From Vibrio cyclitrophicus (lineage in GTDB: Bacteria > Pseudomonadota > Gammaproteobacteria > Enterobacterales > Vibrionaceae), in NCBI GenBank assembly GCA_023206055.1, contig CP065367.1, positions 124,001 through 188,000 on the forward strand: a DNA stretch of 64,000 nucleotides, read 5' to 3'. The notes beneath the pieces are model-generated. The model had not been told where the DNA came from. It ran no database searches and saw only the letters and a program-made list of their open reading frames with translations. The translations under genes and the position numbers were made by a program. Positions 1 to 8,788 of this stretch are shown here, piece by piece (within the stretch, counting starts at the first letter, position 1; every line of letters starts with the position of its first letter).

Positions 1-339
1 AACCTTTCCTACGTTATCAGGGTTAGCCAACACCTTCTTGCTGATATTAACCGCCAAGTTCAAGTGAGGTGAGAGAGATTTTACCTCTGTCAGTGATTGC
101 TCAAGAACACTAAAGAAGATCTCTTCCTCGTAACCCAATGCAAACGCACGATCAATAAACACACCTGGAGAGAAAATCCCTTCTTCTGGAATATCTAAAC
201 GAAACAGCGCTTCAACACCAGTCACTTTCTCGATACTAGGTTCAACCTTTGGTTGATAAAAGCAGGTGTGCCAGTCGTTTTCGAAGGCTTCTTGAATGAT
301 GTGGTCTGATAGGTTCATGTGTTTGATTTCTCTTCTCAT
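1..339 (-). CDS. EAL-domain c-di-GMP phosphodiesterase-like protein, N-terminal part (cut by window edge)
   Basis: The minus strand is open from an ATG at 339 to the window edge (113 codons). The product contains FYQPKVE followed by a GVEALFRL segment, the typical start of an EAL domain, and then LNLAVNISKKVL, matching the second conserved strand of that fold. EAL domains hydrolyse cyclic di-GMP, though some only bind it. No sensory domain precedes the EAL motif, so this would be a stand-alone EAL protein or one with C-terminal additions outside the window. An ATG at 318 has a better purine-rich leader (agaagaga) and may be the true start. The metal-binding residues that decide catalytic activity lie beyond the edge. 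Confidence 0.8.
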   Translation of the reverse strand, partial: MRREIKHMNLSDHIIQEAFENDWHTCFYQPKVEPSIEKVTGVEALFRLDIPEEGIFSPGVFIDRAFALGYEEEIFFSVLEQSLTEVKSLSPHLNLAVNISKKVLANPDNVGKV

Positions 340-707
340 CGTGTTTCATTTGTATAGCGGCGTTGCTAGTGCGCATTCTGAGAGAAGCGGGCATTCATCA
401 CTATATCGTTTTGAGATGAAAAATTGAGATTTGATATGAAAGCGAAATTAGACGGAAATTAAAGGTGATTTGGCGTTTAAAAGAGCAAGTGAAGGGCGTT
501 AATGTGCCCTGTGTCACTGGGATGAACTATTATTCATGCCTGTGATTCATTAATGTTTTTCCAACTAAAGGGATAATCGGAACAGGGATGTTCAACTAGA
601 ATATAGGCATAAGTTTTACAGTGTAAATGATCGTGTTGAGATCGTTTATATCCTTACATAAAGCGGCGCGCGATGCTGCTAAATAATAACTAGGAAGGAA
701 TGAGACA
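340..707. promoter_or_regulatory. Divergent intergenic region between the EAL gene and kbl
   Basis: This non-coding stretch must hold the promoters of the EAL gene (minus) and of kbl-tdh (plus). An imperfect palindrome, AAATGATC-N7-GATCGTTT, lies at 625-647, about 60 bases upstream of the kbl start, with 7 of 8 arm pairs matching. It could be an operator. I see no convincing riboswitch, small RNA or ORF here. Confidence 0.4.
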
Positions 708-1901
708 ATGTCTTCTGCATTTTACCAACAGATTCAAACTCAAATCGAAGAAGTTAAAGAAGAAGGTCTTTACAAGTCAGAGCGCATTATTACTTCTGCA
801 CAAAAAGCAGCGGTTTCTATCTCGACGGGTGAAGAAGTGCTAAACTTCTGTGCAAACAACTACTTAGGTCTTGCTAACCACCCAGCTCTTATCGAAGCAG
901 CTAAAGATGGTATGGATCAGCACGGTTTTGGCATGGCTTCAGTACGTTTCATCTGTGGTACTCAAGACTCTCACAAAGAACTAGAGCAAAAGCTATCTAC
1001 GTTCCTTGGTAAAGAAGACACTATCCTTTACACATCTTGCTTTGATGCAAACGCTGGCCTATTCGAAACGATTCTAGGCAAAGAAGACGCAATCATTTCT
1101 GATGCTCTAAACCACGCATCTATCATTGATGGTGTTCGTCTATGTAAAGCAATGCGCTTCCGTTACTCGAACAACAACATGGAAGAGCTAGAGCAGCAAC
1201 TTATCGCTGCTAAAGAAGCTGGCGCTCGTCACACGCTTATCGTAACTGACGGCGTATTCTCTATGGACGGTGTGGTTGCTAACCTTCCTGCTATTTGTGA
1301 CCTTGCTGACAAGTACGGCGCGCTAGTGATGGTTGATGATTCCCACGCAGTAGGTTTCATGGGCGAAAACGGCGCAGGTACTCACGAGTTCCATAACGTT
1401 GTTGACCGTATCGACATCATCACAGGTACGCTTGGTAAAGCAATGGGTGGCGCTTCAGGCGGTTACACTTCTGGTAAGAAAGAAGTAATCGACTGGTTAC
1501 GTCAGCGTTCTCGTCCATACCTATTCTCGAACTCTGTTGCACCAGCAATCGTATCTGCGTCTATCCGTGTTCTAGATCTTCTAGCGGAATCTGGCGACCT
1601 ACGTACTCAACTATGGGAAAACTCTGCTCACTTCCGTACTCGCATGGAAGAAGCTGGCTTCACTATGGGTGGTGCCGACCACGCAATCATCCCAATCATG
1701 CTTGGTGATGCAAAAGTAGCGGCTGAATTCGCAGAGCGCGCATTAGAGAAAGGCATCTACGTAGTAGGCTTCTCATTCCCAGTAGTACCAAAAGGCCAAG
1801 CTCGTATCCGTACGCAAATGTCTGCTGCACACTCTCGTGAGCAACTAGACCGCGCAATCGATGCGTTCATCCAAGTTGGTAAAGACATGGGTATCATCTA
1901 A
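708..1901 (+). CDS. kbl: Glycine C-acetyltransferase (2-amino-3-ketobutyrate CoA ligase)
   Basis: Cytosolic PLP enzyme of the alpha-oxoamine synthase family. It cleaves 2-amino-3-oxobutyrate with CoA to glycine and acetyl-CoA, the second step of threonine degradation through Tdh. The 397-residue length matches the family. The motif GTLGKAMGG places the cofactor lysine at K244, and DDSHAVGFMG supplies the conserved Asp/His that contact PLP. The ATG at 708 follows a strong aggaagg ribosome binding site. The gene is followed after 110 bases by tdh, in the conserved kbl-tdh order, so the two are probably one transcript. Confidence 0.97.
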   Translation: MSSAFYQQIQTQIEEVKEEGLYKSERIITSAQKAAVSISTGEEVLNFCANNYLGLANHPALIEAAKDGMDQHGFGMASVRFICGTQDSHKELEQKLSTFLGKEDTILYTSCFDANAGLFETILGKEDAIISDALNHASIIDGVRLCKAMRFRYSNNNMEELEQQLIAAKEAGARHTLIVTDGVFSMDGVVANLPAICDLADKYGALVMVDDSHAVGFMGENGAGTHEFHNVVDRIDIITGTLGKAMGGASGGYTSGKKEVIDWLRQRSRPYLFSNSVAPAIVSASIRVLDLLAESGDLRTQLWENSAHFRTRMEEAGFTMGGADHAIIPIMLGDAKVAAEFAERALEKGIYVVGFSFPVVPKGQARIRTQMSAAHSREQLDRAIDAFIQVGKDMGII

Positions 1902-2011
1902 TTTTAAAGGGGTGCCACGAGCATCTTTTAATTAGATAGAGCAACACCCAATAGAACATATAGATTTTTGATTCTCGCCTTACAGTTAGGCGAGATGAAC
2001 TAGGTAACATT

Positions 2012-3043
2012 ATGAAAATTAAAGCACTTTCTAAGATTAAGCCTGAAGAAGGCATCTGGATGACCGAGGTTGAAAAACCTGAAATGGGTCATAATGATCT
2101 TCTTATCCGTATTAAGAAAACCGCAATTTGTGGTACTGACGTACATATCTACAACTGGGATGAGTGGTCACAAAACACAATTCCAGTACCTATGGTAGTA
2201 GGTCACGAATACGTGGGTGAAGTTGTTGGCATCGGCCAAGAAGTTCGTGGTTTTGAAATCGGCGACCGTGTATCTGGCGAGGGTCACATCACATGTGGTC
2301 ACTGTCGTAACTGTCGTGGCGGCCGTACTCACCTTTGTCGTAACACAACAGGCGTTGGTGTTAACCGCACTGGTGCGTTCTCTGAGTTCCTTGTGATCCC
2401 AGCGTTTAACGCTTTTAAGATCCCTGCAGAAATCTCTGACGATCTAGCATCAATCTTTGACCCGTTCGGTAACGCAGTACACACAGCGCTTTCTTTCGAC
2501 CTAGTAGGCGAAGACGTGCTAATCACAGGTGCTGGCCCAATCGGTATCATGGCTGCTGCTGTTGCTAAGCACGTTGGTGCTCGTCACGTTGTAATTACTG
2601 ATGTAAACGAATACCGCCTAGATCTTGCTAAGAAAATGGGTGTAACTCGCGCAGTAAACGTGATGGAAGAGAAGCTTGAAGACGTAATGTCTGATCTTGG
2701 TATGACAGAAGGCTTCGATGTAGGCCTAGAAATGTCTGGTAACCCATCTGCGTTCAACAGCATGCTGACTAACATGAACCACGGCGGTAAGATCTCTCTA
2801 CTAGGTATTCCACCATCAGACATGGCGGTAGACTGGAACCAAGTAATCTTTAAAGGCTTGGTTATCAAAGGTATCTACGGTCGTGAGATGTTCGAAACTT
2901 GGTACAAGATGGCTTCTTTGATTCAATCTGGCCTAGATCTAACACCAATCATTACTCACCACTACAAAGTGGACGACTTCCAGAAAGGCTTCGACATGAT
3001 GCGCTCTGGTATGTCTGGTAAAGTAATCCTTGATTGGGAATAA
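2012..3043 (+). CDS. tdh: L-threonine 3-dehydrogenase
   Basis: Zinc-dependent medium-chain dehydrogenase that oxidises L-threonine with NAD+ to 2-amino-3-ketobutyrate, the substrate of the upstream kbl product. The catalytic zinc site is visible as AICGTDVHIYNW (C40) and GHEYVGE. The structural zinc lobe is CGHCRNCRGG plus HLCRN. A Rossmann loop GAGPIG lies near residue 174. At 343 residues the protein matches the E. coli enzyme closely, with two extra residues at the N-terminus. A strong terminator follows, so this is the end of the kbl-tdh unit. Confidence 0.97.
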   Translation: MKIKALSKIKPEEGIWMTEVEKPEMGHNDLLIRIKKTAICGTDVHIYNWDEWSQNTIPVPMVVGHEYVGEVVGIGQEVRGFEIGDRVSGEGHITCGHCRNCRGGRTHLCRNTTGVGVNRTGAFSEFLVIPAFNAFKIPAEISDDLASIFDPFGNAVHTALSFDLVGEDVLITGAGPIGIMAAAVAKHVGARHVVITDVNEYRLDLAKKMGVTRAVNVMEEKLEDVMSDLGMTEGFDVGLEMSGNPSAFNSMLTNMNHGGKISLLGIPPSDMAVDWNQVIFKGLVIKGIYGREMFETWYKMASLIQSGLDLTPIITHHYKVDDFQKGFDMMRSGMSGKVILDWE

Positions 3044-3080
3044 GCAGATAGGGGAAACCCTTAGCTAGTTCTACAATGAA

Positions 3081-3110
3081 AATGCCCCAAAGAGATTTGG
3101 GGCATTTTTG
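3081..3110 (+). terminator. Rho-independent terminator after tdh
   Basis: Arms aatgcccca and tggggcatt close on a short loop and are followed by a T-run. It lies 38 bases after the tdh stop codon. Confidence 0.85.
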
Positions 3111-3235
3111 TATCCAAATTCTACCTAGGGCTAACTTATCTCTCTGTCACTTAATGGCCATTTTACTGCCCGGTAATCTCTAAAATACTCAATAAGTAGT
3201 TACATCTTATTGTTTTACTATTGAAGAGAGGGCTC

Positions 3236-4096
3236 ATGGCTTGTAAACCACTTGCACTGATAATAACTGGACTATTATTAACGTCGAATTTTGCTAGCGC
3301 TAAGGTCGACATTTCAAAATCTGAAAGCGATCAAGCGGCAGAAAAAGCAGCAAAGGAACTTGCAAACCCAAATACAGCTTACGCTAGCCTCAATCTAAAG
3401 CTCCAGTATTCAGGTGGTTACGATGGTGGAGGAGACAGCTTCGCCACAGTGTTACAACCAACTCTTCCTTTCCCTATGGATAATGGCGACAAAGTCATTT
3501 TCCGTCCTGCAATCTCTTATGTTCAGAATGATTTCGATGTGAATACGCCGATAAGTTCCCAACCTATGGATCAGTCAGGAGTGAGCGACATTTCCTTCGA
3601 TCTAGCTTATGCGCCCAAAATGGAAGGTGGGACTATTGCTGCTTTTGGTCTGTTTGCTTCTTTACCAACGGGCAGCAGCGAGCTCACGGCAGATCAATTT
3701 GCTGTCGGCCCTGAGTTTATGTACGGAAAAGTGAGCGCTGAACGAGTTGTAGGTGTGTTCCCAAGCCACCTTTATGGCGTGTCTGGAAAAGGGGCTGATC
3801 ACTCTGATACTCGTATCAACAAGACCTCTACGCAGCTATTTTGGGTGGAATTATTGGAAGGAGGGTGGACGGTAGGGTCAGCGCCGACACTGTCCTACGA
3901 TTGGAATAAAGATCAGGCTGAGATTCCGTTGAATATTAGCGTGAGTAAAACAACCGTTTTGAATGGTCGTCCTTGGAAGTTTGGCATTGAAGCTAATTAC
4001 TATATCGAGAAAGATGAAAAGACGTGTCCGGACTTTATGTTGAGCTTTAATATCAGTCCTGTAATGGAAAATAAATTGGCGTATTTATTCGATTAA
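3236..4096 (+). CDS. Secreted outer-membrane barrel-like protein of unknown function
   Basis: The 286-residue product begins with a hydrophobic signal peptide ending near FASA, so it is exported. The mature part alternates polar and hydrophobic residues and is rich in Gly, Tyr and Phe, with segments such as LQPTLPFPMDNGD and FRPAISYVQNDF. This pattern resembles the proteobacterial family often auto-annotated 'neuromedin U' or transporter and distantly related to barrel-type Phenol_MetA_deg proteins. The ATG at 3236 is preferred over an upstream TTG at 3221 because the gagagg purine tract sits just before it and the protein then starts directly with the signal peptide. It is a single gene flanked by terminators. 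Its substrate is unknown. Confidence 0.75.
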   Translation: MACKPLALIITGLLLTSNFASAKVDISKSESDQAAEKAAKELANPNTAYASLNLKLQYSGGYDGGGDSFATVLQPTLPFPMDNGDKVIFRPAISYVQNDFDVNTPISSQPMDQSGVSDISFDLAYAPKMEGGTIAAFGLFASLPTGSSELTADQFAVGPEFMYGKVSAERVVGVFPSHLYGVSGKGADHSDTRINKTSTQLFWVELLEGGWTVGSAPTLSYDWNKDQAEIPLNISVSKTTVLNGRPWKFGIEANYYIEKDEKTCPDFMLSFNISPVMENKLAYLFD

Positions 4097-4120
4097 TTTA
4101 AGTGTGAAAGAGTAGAAATG

Positions 4121-4155
4121 AAAAAGGCAGAACGATCATCGTTCTGCCTTTTTGT
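4121..4155. terminator. Bidirectional terminator between convergent genes
   Basis: Perfect 10-bp stem (aggcagaacg with cgttctgcct) flanked by A-runs on the left and T-runs on the right. It can serve the barrel-like gene on the plus strand and the DUF819 gene on the minus strand. Confidence 0.85.
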
Positions 4156-4176
4156 TATTCGGTTAGTGAGCTTAGA

Positions 4177-5400
4177 TTAACCCGCAGCAGCCTGCATGAT
4201 GAGGCCACAGATGTAAGCGCCGTATGTACCTAGTGCGTAACCCAATACCGCCATTAGGATACCTACTGGAGCTAGTGCTGGGTGGAATGCAGCTGCTACG
4301 ATAGGTGCCGATGCTGCACCGCCTACGTTAGCTTGGCTACCAACTGCCATGAAGAACAGTGGTGCACGGATAAGCTTCGCCATCACAATCATTAGAATGG
4401 CATGGATAGTTAGCCATGTGATACCAATGAAGAAGTAACCTGGATTGTCTAAGATAGCCGTTACATCCATTTGCATACCGATGGTTGCAACTAGGATGTA
4501 GATGAATGCCGAGCCCACTTTAGACGCGCCGCTGTGCTCAAGGCTGCGTGTTGATTTAAAGCACGAAGCGATGAGCGCGAACGTTGTTACCATTACGATT
4601 AACCAGAAGAAACCTGATGTAAGGCTGTATTTTGCGAGTTCTGGTGCGTTGGTCGAGATCCAAGGTGCGATTAGGTCACTGAATAAGTGAGCTAGGCCGG
4701 TAAGACCGAACGCAATCCCCGTGATCTTCATGAGATCAGTTGTCGTTGTTGGGCGAGCGTTCTCTTCTTGGTATTTAGAAACGGTCTCTTTTAGCTCTTC
4801 AATAGATGAAGTATCTGCTTTTAACCATGCATCAATCTTCTTCTGACGGCCTGCCATGACAAGCAATACAGCCATCCAAATGTTTGCACAGATAACGTCT
4901 ACTGTAATCATTGCAGAGAAGAGTTGGTCATCAACCTCGAACACTTCTTTCATTGCTGCTTGGTTTGCACCACCGCCAATCCAAGAACCTGCAACGGTTG
5001 TTAGGCCTCGCCATACGTCACCAGATACAAGGTCAGGGTTGATTTGGTCTATGATCAAGATAGCCAGAGGACCACCAACGATGATGCCGACAGTACCGGT
5101 TAGGAACATGATGACGGCTTTTGAACCTAGTCCAAAAATCTTGCGTAGGTCAGCTGAGATGATAAGTAGAACGAGTGCGCTTGGTAATAGGTAGCGACTT
5201 GCAACGAAGTATAGCTTTGAGTTTGACGCATCAATGATGCCGAAGCTGTTCAACAATGAAGGAACAAAGTAACAGAGCAATAGACCCGGAACGAACGAGT
5301 AGAATTTTTTCAGTGCGCTATTTTGGCTACTTTCCGTGATAAATACACCGCCAAGAATAACAGCTAACATGCCCATTATTACAGCATCATTAGTAATCAT
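4177..5400 (-). CDS. DUF819-family integral membrane protein (YjcL-like)
   Basis: The 407-residue product is almost entirely hydrophobic, with about ten predicted membrane segments and one long charged loop near residues 190-220. Conserved glycine-rich stretches (AGSWIGGGANQAAM near 140; AVGSQANVGGAASAPIV near 355) are the hallmark of DUF819, a family with a transporter-like inverted-repeat look but no established substrate. The ATG is preceded by a strong aaaggaga site. The gene stands alone, with a palindromic operator-like site about 75 bases upstream. Confidence 0.88.
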   Translation of the reverse strand: MITNDAVIMGMLAVILGGVFITESSQNSALKKFYSFVPGLLLCYFVPSLLNSFGIIDASNSKLYFVASRYLLPSALVLLIISADLRKIFGLGSKAVIMFLTGTVGIIVGGPLAILIIDQINPDLVSGDVWRGLTTVAGSWIGGGANQAAMKEVFEVDDQLFSAMITVDVICANIWMAVLLVMAGRQKKIDAWLKADTSSIEELKETVSKYQEENARPTTTTDLMKITGIAFGLTGLAHLFSDLIAPWISTNAPELAKYSLTSGFFWLIVMVTTFALIASCFKSTRSLEHSGASKVGSAFIYILVATIGMQMDVTAILDNPGYFFIGITWLTIHAILMIVMAKLIRAPLFFMAVGSQANVGGAASAPIVAAAFHPALAPVGILMAVLGYALGTYGAYICGLIMQAAAG

Positions 5401-5472
5401 TATTATATCTCCTTTAAGGTGAGCGCAAAGGTCTCACTTTTTGAATTGCAGGACTATACCGACAACCGTCAT

Positions 5473-5491
5473 TCGTTACAAATTGTAACGA
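5473..5491. promoter_or_regulatory. Palindromic operator-like site upstream of the DUF819 gene
   Basis: Perfect inverted repeat with 9-bp arms around one central base: tcgttacaa, a, ttgtaacga. It lies 73-91 bases before the DUF819 start codon, where a repressor or activator would bind. The cognate regulator is not in the immediate neighbourhood. Confidence 0.5.
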
Positions 5492-5865
5492 TAGACATAC
5501 TTTGAAATATTTATGTTAATTTTGATGGTTTGGATTTGTGAATGTCGTGCGTTGTTTATTTGACTGGTGAATGGATTTGTTGGGGGTTTTACGGCGCATT
5601 TAGATATATGCAATGTAATTCAAGCCTTAGAGAGTGGTCGCTATGAATTGGGTGGATGCTTGAATGGCAGGAATGAGTGCATATATAGCTATGTTTATGG
5701 TGTGGTTTATGCGGGGTTGGAATGTTTCAATAATGTAAAAAAAGAATCCACTTATGCTATGTGGTCAGAAATTAAAAATTTTAGCTAGATCACATAAATC
5801 TCTCGGATTACGAGTTTCAGCACCTGATACTTATGCTGATTTGACGTTTTGCAGGGGGTAAATGA

Positions 5866-5894
5866 AAGAAAAAGCGGCTTAAATAGCCGCTTTT
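5866..5894 (-). terminator. Terminator of the antiporter operon
   Basis: Arms aaagcggct and agccgcttt with a five-base loop, followed on the minus strand by a T-rich tract. It lies about 50 bases after the antiporter stop. Confidence 0.85.
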
Positions 5895-5941
5895 GATGGT
5901 TACATTGCATGGTCATCTAGATCTGTAGCCTAGAGTTCTGC

Positions 5942-7867
5942 TTAAGACTCTTCTTCCTCAAAGCCATCGGCATAACCTTTTGGCGGTGGTGTCCAACCTC
6001 GTTCGGAGCGTGAATGCTTGTCTGAACGGTCTTTCTTCATATCTTCTTTCATTGCTTCTTCAAGGTGAATGAAGATTTGTCGGTAGTTGTTGTCGTAGCG
6101 TGGATTCTCTTCCGCTTCAGACCAAGCTTGGTATAGTTTTTCAGACTTACGGCTCTCAACGCGTTGATACGTCGATTTTTGCTGTTCGACGAAGAATGGG
6201 TGATGACCCAAAGAACGCAGGGCTTCTGCGCCCATTTCAAGAGCAGAATGGTAGGTTTCTGATTCCACAAAGTCTGCTCCTGCTTCTCGTAAGCGATAAC
6301 TATGACCACGGTCGAATGCGCGAGCCAAGATCTTCACATTAGGGTAGGTGTGTTTTACATACTTCACCAATTCCACGCTTGAGTCTTGGTTATCGATAGC
6401 GACGACAAGCATTGCGGCTTCTTCGATTCCTGCGGTATGCAATAAGTCGTGACGAGTCGCATCACCAAAATAAGATTTGATGTTAATAGAGCGCAGCACG
6501 TCTACTTGGTTAGCTTGATGGTCTAGAACGACGGTTTTAACATCATTCGACACCAACAAGCGGTTAACGATTTGACCGAATCGACCAATGCCCGCAATGA
6601 TAACGGTGCCTTTCTCTTCAATAGTATCTTCTTCGCGGTCGTTAGATTTTTGTTCGTAACGAGGCAGAATCACTTTATCAAATAGAATGAATAATCCTGG
6701 CGTTAGGAACATTGAAAGTGCCACAACCAGCGATAGAGTTTGGACTATATCAGCAGGCAATACGTGGTTTTGAGCCGAGAAGCTAAGTAGTACAAAACCG
6801 AATTCACCGGCTTGCGCCAAGCTCAATGTAAATAGCCAACGGTCACTGTTTTTGATTTTGAAGATTAACGCTAGCGTAAATAGCACCAAGGCTTTTAGAA
6901 GCATAACGCCAAGGGTGAGGCCAATGATCAAACCAAAGTCGTTGAATAGAACATCAAAGTTGATGCCTGCACCTACGGTGATGAAGAACAAGCCAAGTAG
7001 CAGCCCTTTAAACGGGTCGATGTTAGACTCAAGTTCGTGGCGGAATTCACTGTTGGCCAATACCACACCGGCAAGGAAAGTGCCCAAAGCCGGTGATAGG
7101 CCGACTAGGCTCATTAATGCAGCAATACCAATCACCAACATCAGTGCGGTTGCAGTAAAGATTTCACGTAGGCCTGAGCTCGCCACAAAGCGGAACAGTG
7201 GACGACTCAAGAAGTGCCCGCCGACCACAACAATCGCAATAGATGCTGTGATCACTAGGCCATAAGCCCAGCCGGGTAGGCCAGCAACAAGACTCAACTC
7301 TTCATGGTGATCAGAAGCCGAAGCGACAGCGCTTTGTGCAGCTTCGATTAATTCTGGCAACGCTAATAGAGGGATAAATGCCAGCATCGGAATGACTGCG
7401 ATATCTTGGAACAGTAAGACCGAGAAAGCATTCTTGCCGCCTTCTGTCTTGGAGAGCCCTTTCTCATTAAAGGTTTGAAGTACAATCGCAGTAGATGATA
7501 GTGCGAAGATCAAACCGATAGTCAGTGCAATGGTCCAAGGCTGTCCGAAGAAAAGGGCGATACCCATTACAATCGCGGTCGTGCCACCAACTTGCAGGCC
7601 ACCAAGACCCATAAGTCGGTTTCTCATTGCCCAAAGCATCTTAGGTTCAAGTTCCAGTCCGACTAAGAACAGCATCATAACTACACCGAACTCGGCAAAG
7701 TGTTGAATAGTTGTGGTCTCTTCACCCACTAGGCCGATGATTGGGCCAATAACAACACCAGCAATGAGGTAACCCAAGACAGAACCAAGGCCAAGTCTTT
7801 TGGCAATAGGCACCGCAATAACTGCTGCGACTAAGTAGATAAATGCTTGTAGAAAATATCCCGTCAT
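5942..7867 (-). CDS. KefB/KefC-type glutathione-regulated K+/H+ antiporter (CPA2 family)
   Basis: Inner-membrane monovalent cation/proton antiporter with about twelve membrane segments over residues 1-390, then a cytosolic nucleotide-binding RCK/TrkA-N domain opening with GTVIIAGIGRFGQ near residue 418. In this family, glutathione adducts bind the C-terminal domain and open potassium efflux, which acidifies the cytoplasm and protects against electrophiles. At 641 residues it is slightly longer than E. coli KefB or KefC and carries an extra charged tail ending in DGFEEEES. It is translated directly after the KefF-like partner: its ATG overlaps the partner's stop codon (TAATG). I cannot separate KefB from KefC by eye, so no symbol is given. 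Confidence 0.9.
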   Translation of the reverse strand: MTGYFLQAFIYLVAAVIAVPIAKRLGLGSVLGYLIAGVVIGPIIGLVGEETTTIQHFAEFGVVMMLFLVGLELEPKMLWAMRNRLMGLGGLQVGGTTAIVMGIALFFGQPWTIALTIGLIFALSSTAIVLQTFNEKGLSKTEGGKNAFSVLLFQDIAVIPMLAFIPLLALPELIEAAQSAVASASDHHEELSLVAGLPGWAYGLVITASIAIVVVGGHFLSRPLFRFVASSGLREIFTATALMLVIGIAALMSLVGLSPALGTFLAGVVLANSEFRHELESNIDPFKGLLLGLFFITVGAGINFDVLFNDFGLIIGLTLGVMLLKALVLFTLALIFKIKNSDRWLFTLSLAQAGEFGFVLLSFSAQNHVLPADIVQTLSLVVALSMFLTPGLFILFDKVILPRYEQKSNDREEDTIEEKGTVIIAGIGRFGQIVNRLLVSNDVKTVVLDHQANQVDVLRSINIKSYFGDATRHDLLHTAGIEEAAMLVVAIDNQDSSVELVKYVKHTYPNVKILARAFDRGHSYRLREAGADFVESETYHSALEMGAEALRSLGHHPFFVEQQKSTYQRVESRKSEKLYQAWSEAEENPRYDNNYRQIFIHLEEAMKEDMKKDRSDKHSRSERGWTPPPKGYADGFEEEES

Positions 7868-8484
7868 TATTTAACCTCTGCCATTAGTTCTTCTACGTAG
7901 TGGTTGAGTTTTTCTGCCTTGCTGGCTTTCTTGATATTGATCTTGCCGGCAACCAGTGCCTCCAACAGCACTTTATAGCTATCGACATGCTCTTGAATGC
8001 GGTTTTCTTCCAATGCGGTACGTGAACCAAATAGAGCAAATGGTGCGAGGTAGGTCATCCCACACAGAGAAGCGGTTTGTTCTATTGGGTGAAGCAGCTC
8101 TCGAATAGTGAAATGGTTGTAACCATCACTTTGGTAGGCGTCTTTCTTGCCACCTGCAGTAATGCTACATAACAAGTTCTTACCCTGCAGTTCATTACCA
8201 TCAGCGCCATAGGCGAAGCCGTATTCAAGAACAAGATCTTGCCACTCTTTAAGAATTGCCGGTGTTGAGTACCAATACAAAGGGAACTGAAAAATGATGA
8301 TGTCATGGTCTAACAGGCGTTTCTGTTCACGGTCGATGTTGATTTTAAATGTCGGATACTCAGCATAGAGATCGACACAGGTAACACCGTCAACGCGTTT
8401 GGCTTGTTCAAATAAGGGTTTGTTTGCTTCAGAACGATGTTGAGAAGGGTGGGCGAATAGCACCAAGACTCGATTTTTCGACAT
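7867..8484 (-). CDS. KefF/KefG-family NAD(P)H oxidoreductase, antiporter ancillary protein
   Basis: Flavodoxin-fold quinone-oxidoreductase family protein of 205 residues. Such proteins dock on KefB or KefC and are required for full antiport activity. The N-terminal VLVLFAHPSQHRSEAN is the FMN-phosphate-binding loop of the family, and FQFPLYWYSTPAILKEW and LLCSITAGGKKDA are further conserved blocks. The ATG at 8484 is chosen because aaagaggg lies just upstream and the protein then begins right at the first strand; a longer frame to 8538 exists but its leader matches nothing. Some features (KNLLCSITAGG) look closer to KefF than to KefG. Confidence 0.87.
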   Translation of the reverse strand: MSKNRVLVLFAHPSQHRSEANKPLFEQAKRVDGVTCVDLYAEYPTFKINIDREQKRLLDHDIIIFQFPLYWYSTPAILKEWQDLVLEYGFAYGADGNELQGKNLLCSITAGGKKDAYQSDGYNHFTIRELLHPIEQTASLCGMTYLAPFALFGSRTALEENRIQEHVDSYKVLLEALVAGKINIKKASKAEKLNHYVEELMAEVK

Positions 8485-8788
8485 ATAGCCCTCTTTGTCC
8501 ATTAACGAATAATATTTATTGGAATTATAGTTATACAATAATAGAAGAATGGTTGAACAACAACGAATTAGCCCATAGTTCTTTGTTTAGATACGGGTGC
8601 TTTTCTGCGCTTAATTCTATAAGACACCAGTTATTTTGTGTCTTTCAGGCGCAAGTAGCCGATGACTGAGTAAAACTAATTATTCACGAATAGTAAAAGC
8701 GAATATGGGCATTTTATGTCACCGTTGGTGGGTAACGTAAATAATCCAATAACCCTACATAGAACGATAATGAATAAAGGAAAAAACT
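8485..8788. promoter_or_regulatory. Divergent intergenic region with a 7-bp inverted repeat
   Basis: This region separates the KefF-like gene (minus) from the aldolase-like gene (plus) and must carry both promoters. A perfect inverted repeat aagacac-N10-gtgtctt lies at 8621-8644. No RNA gene or credible small ORF is seen. Confidence 0.35.

Larger units (their letters stand above)
5401..5941. other. Non-coding region upstream of the DUF819 gene
   Basis: This 541-base stretch holds the DUF819 promoter and operator-like palindrome near its left end and the antiporter terminator near its right end. A 73-codon open frame at 5567-5788 has no good ribosome binding site or recognisable product, and I do not call it a gene. 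Confidence 0.5.

Noticed and set aside
5567..5788. 73-codon frame between the antiporter terminator and the DUF819 gene
   Set aside because: The frame opens with GTG without a ribosome site and its product has no recognisable domain. The region is better explained as control DNA.
6852..7265. 137-codon plus-strand frame opposite the antiporter gene
   Set aside because: Shadow of the antiporter's strongly biased membrane codons; basic composition and no ribosome site.
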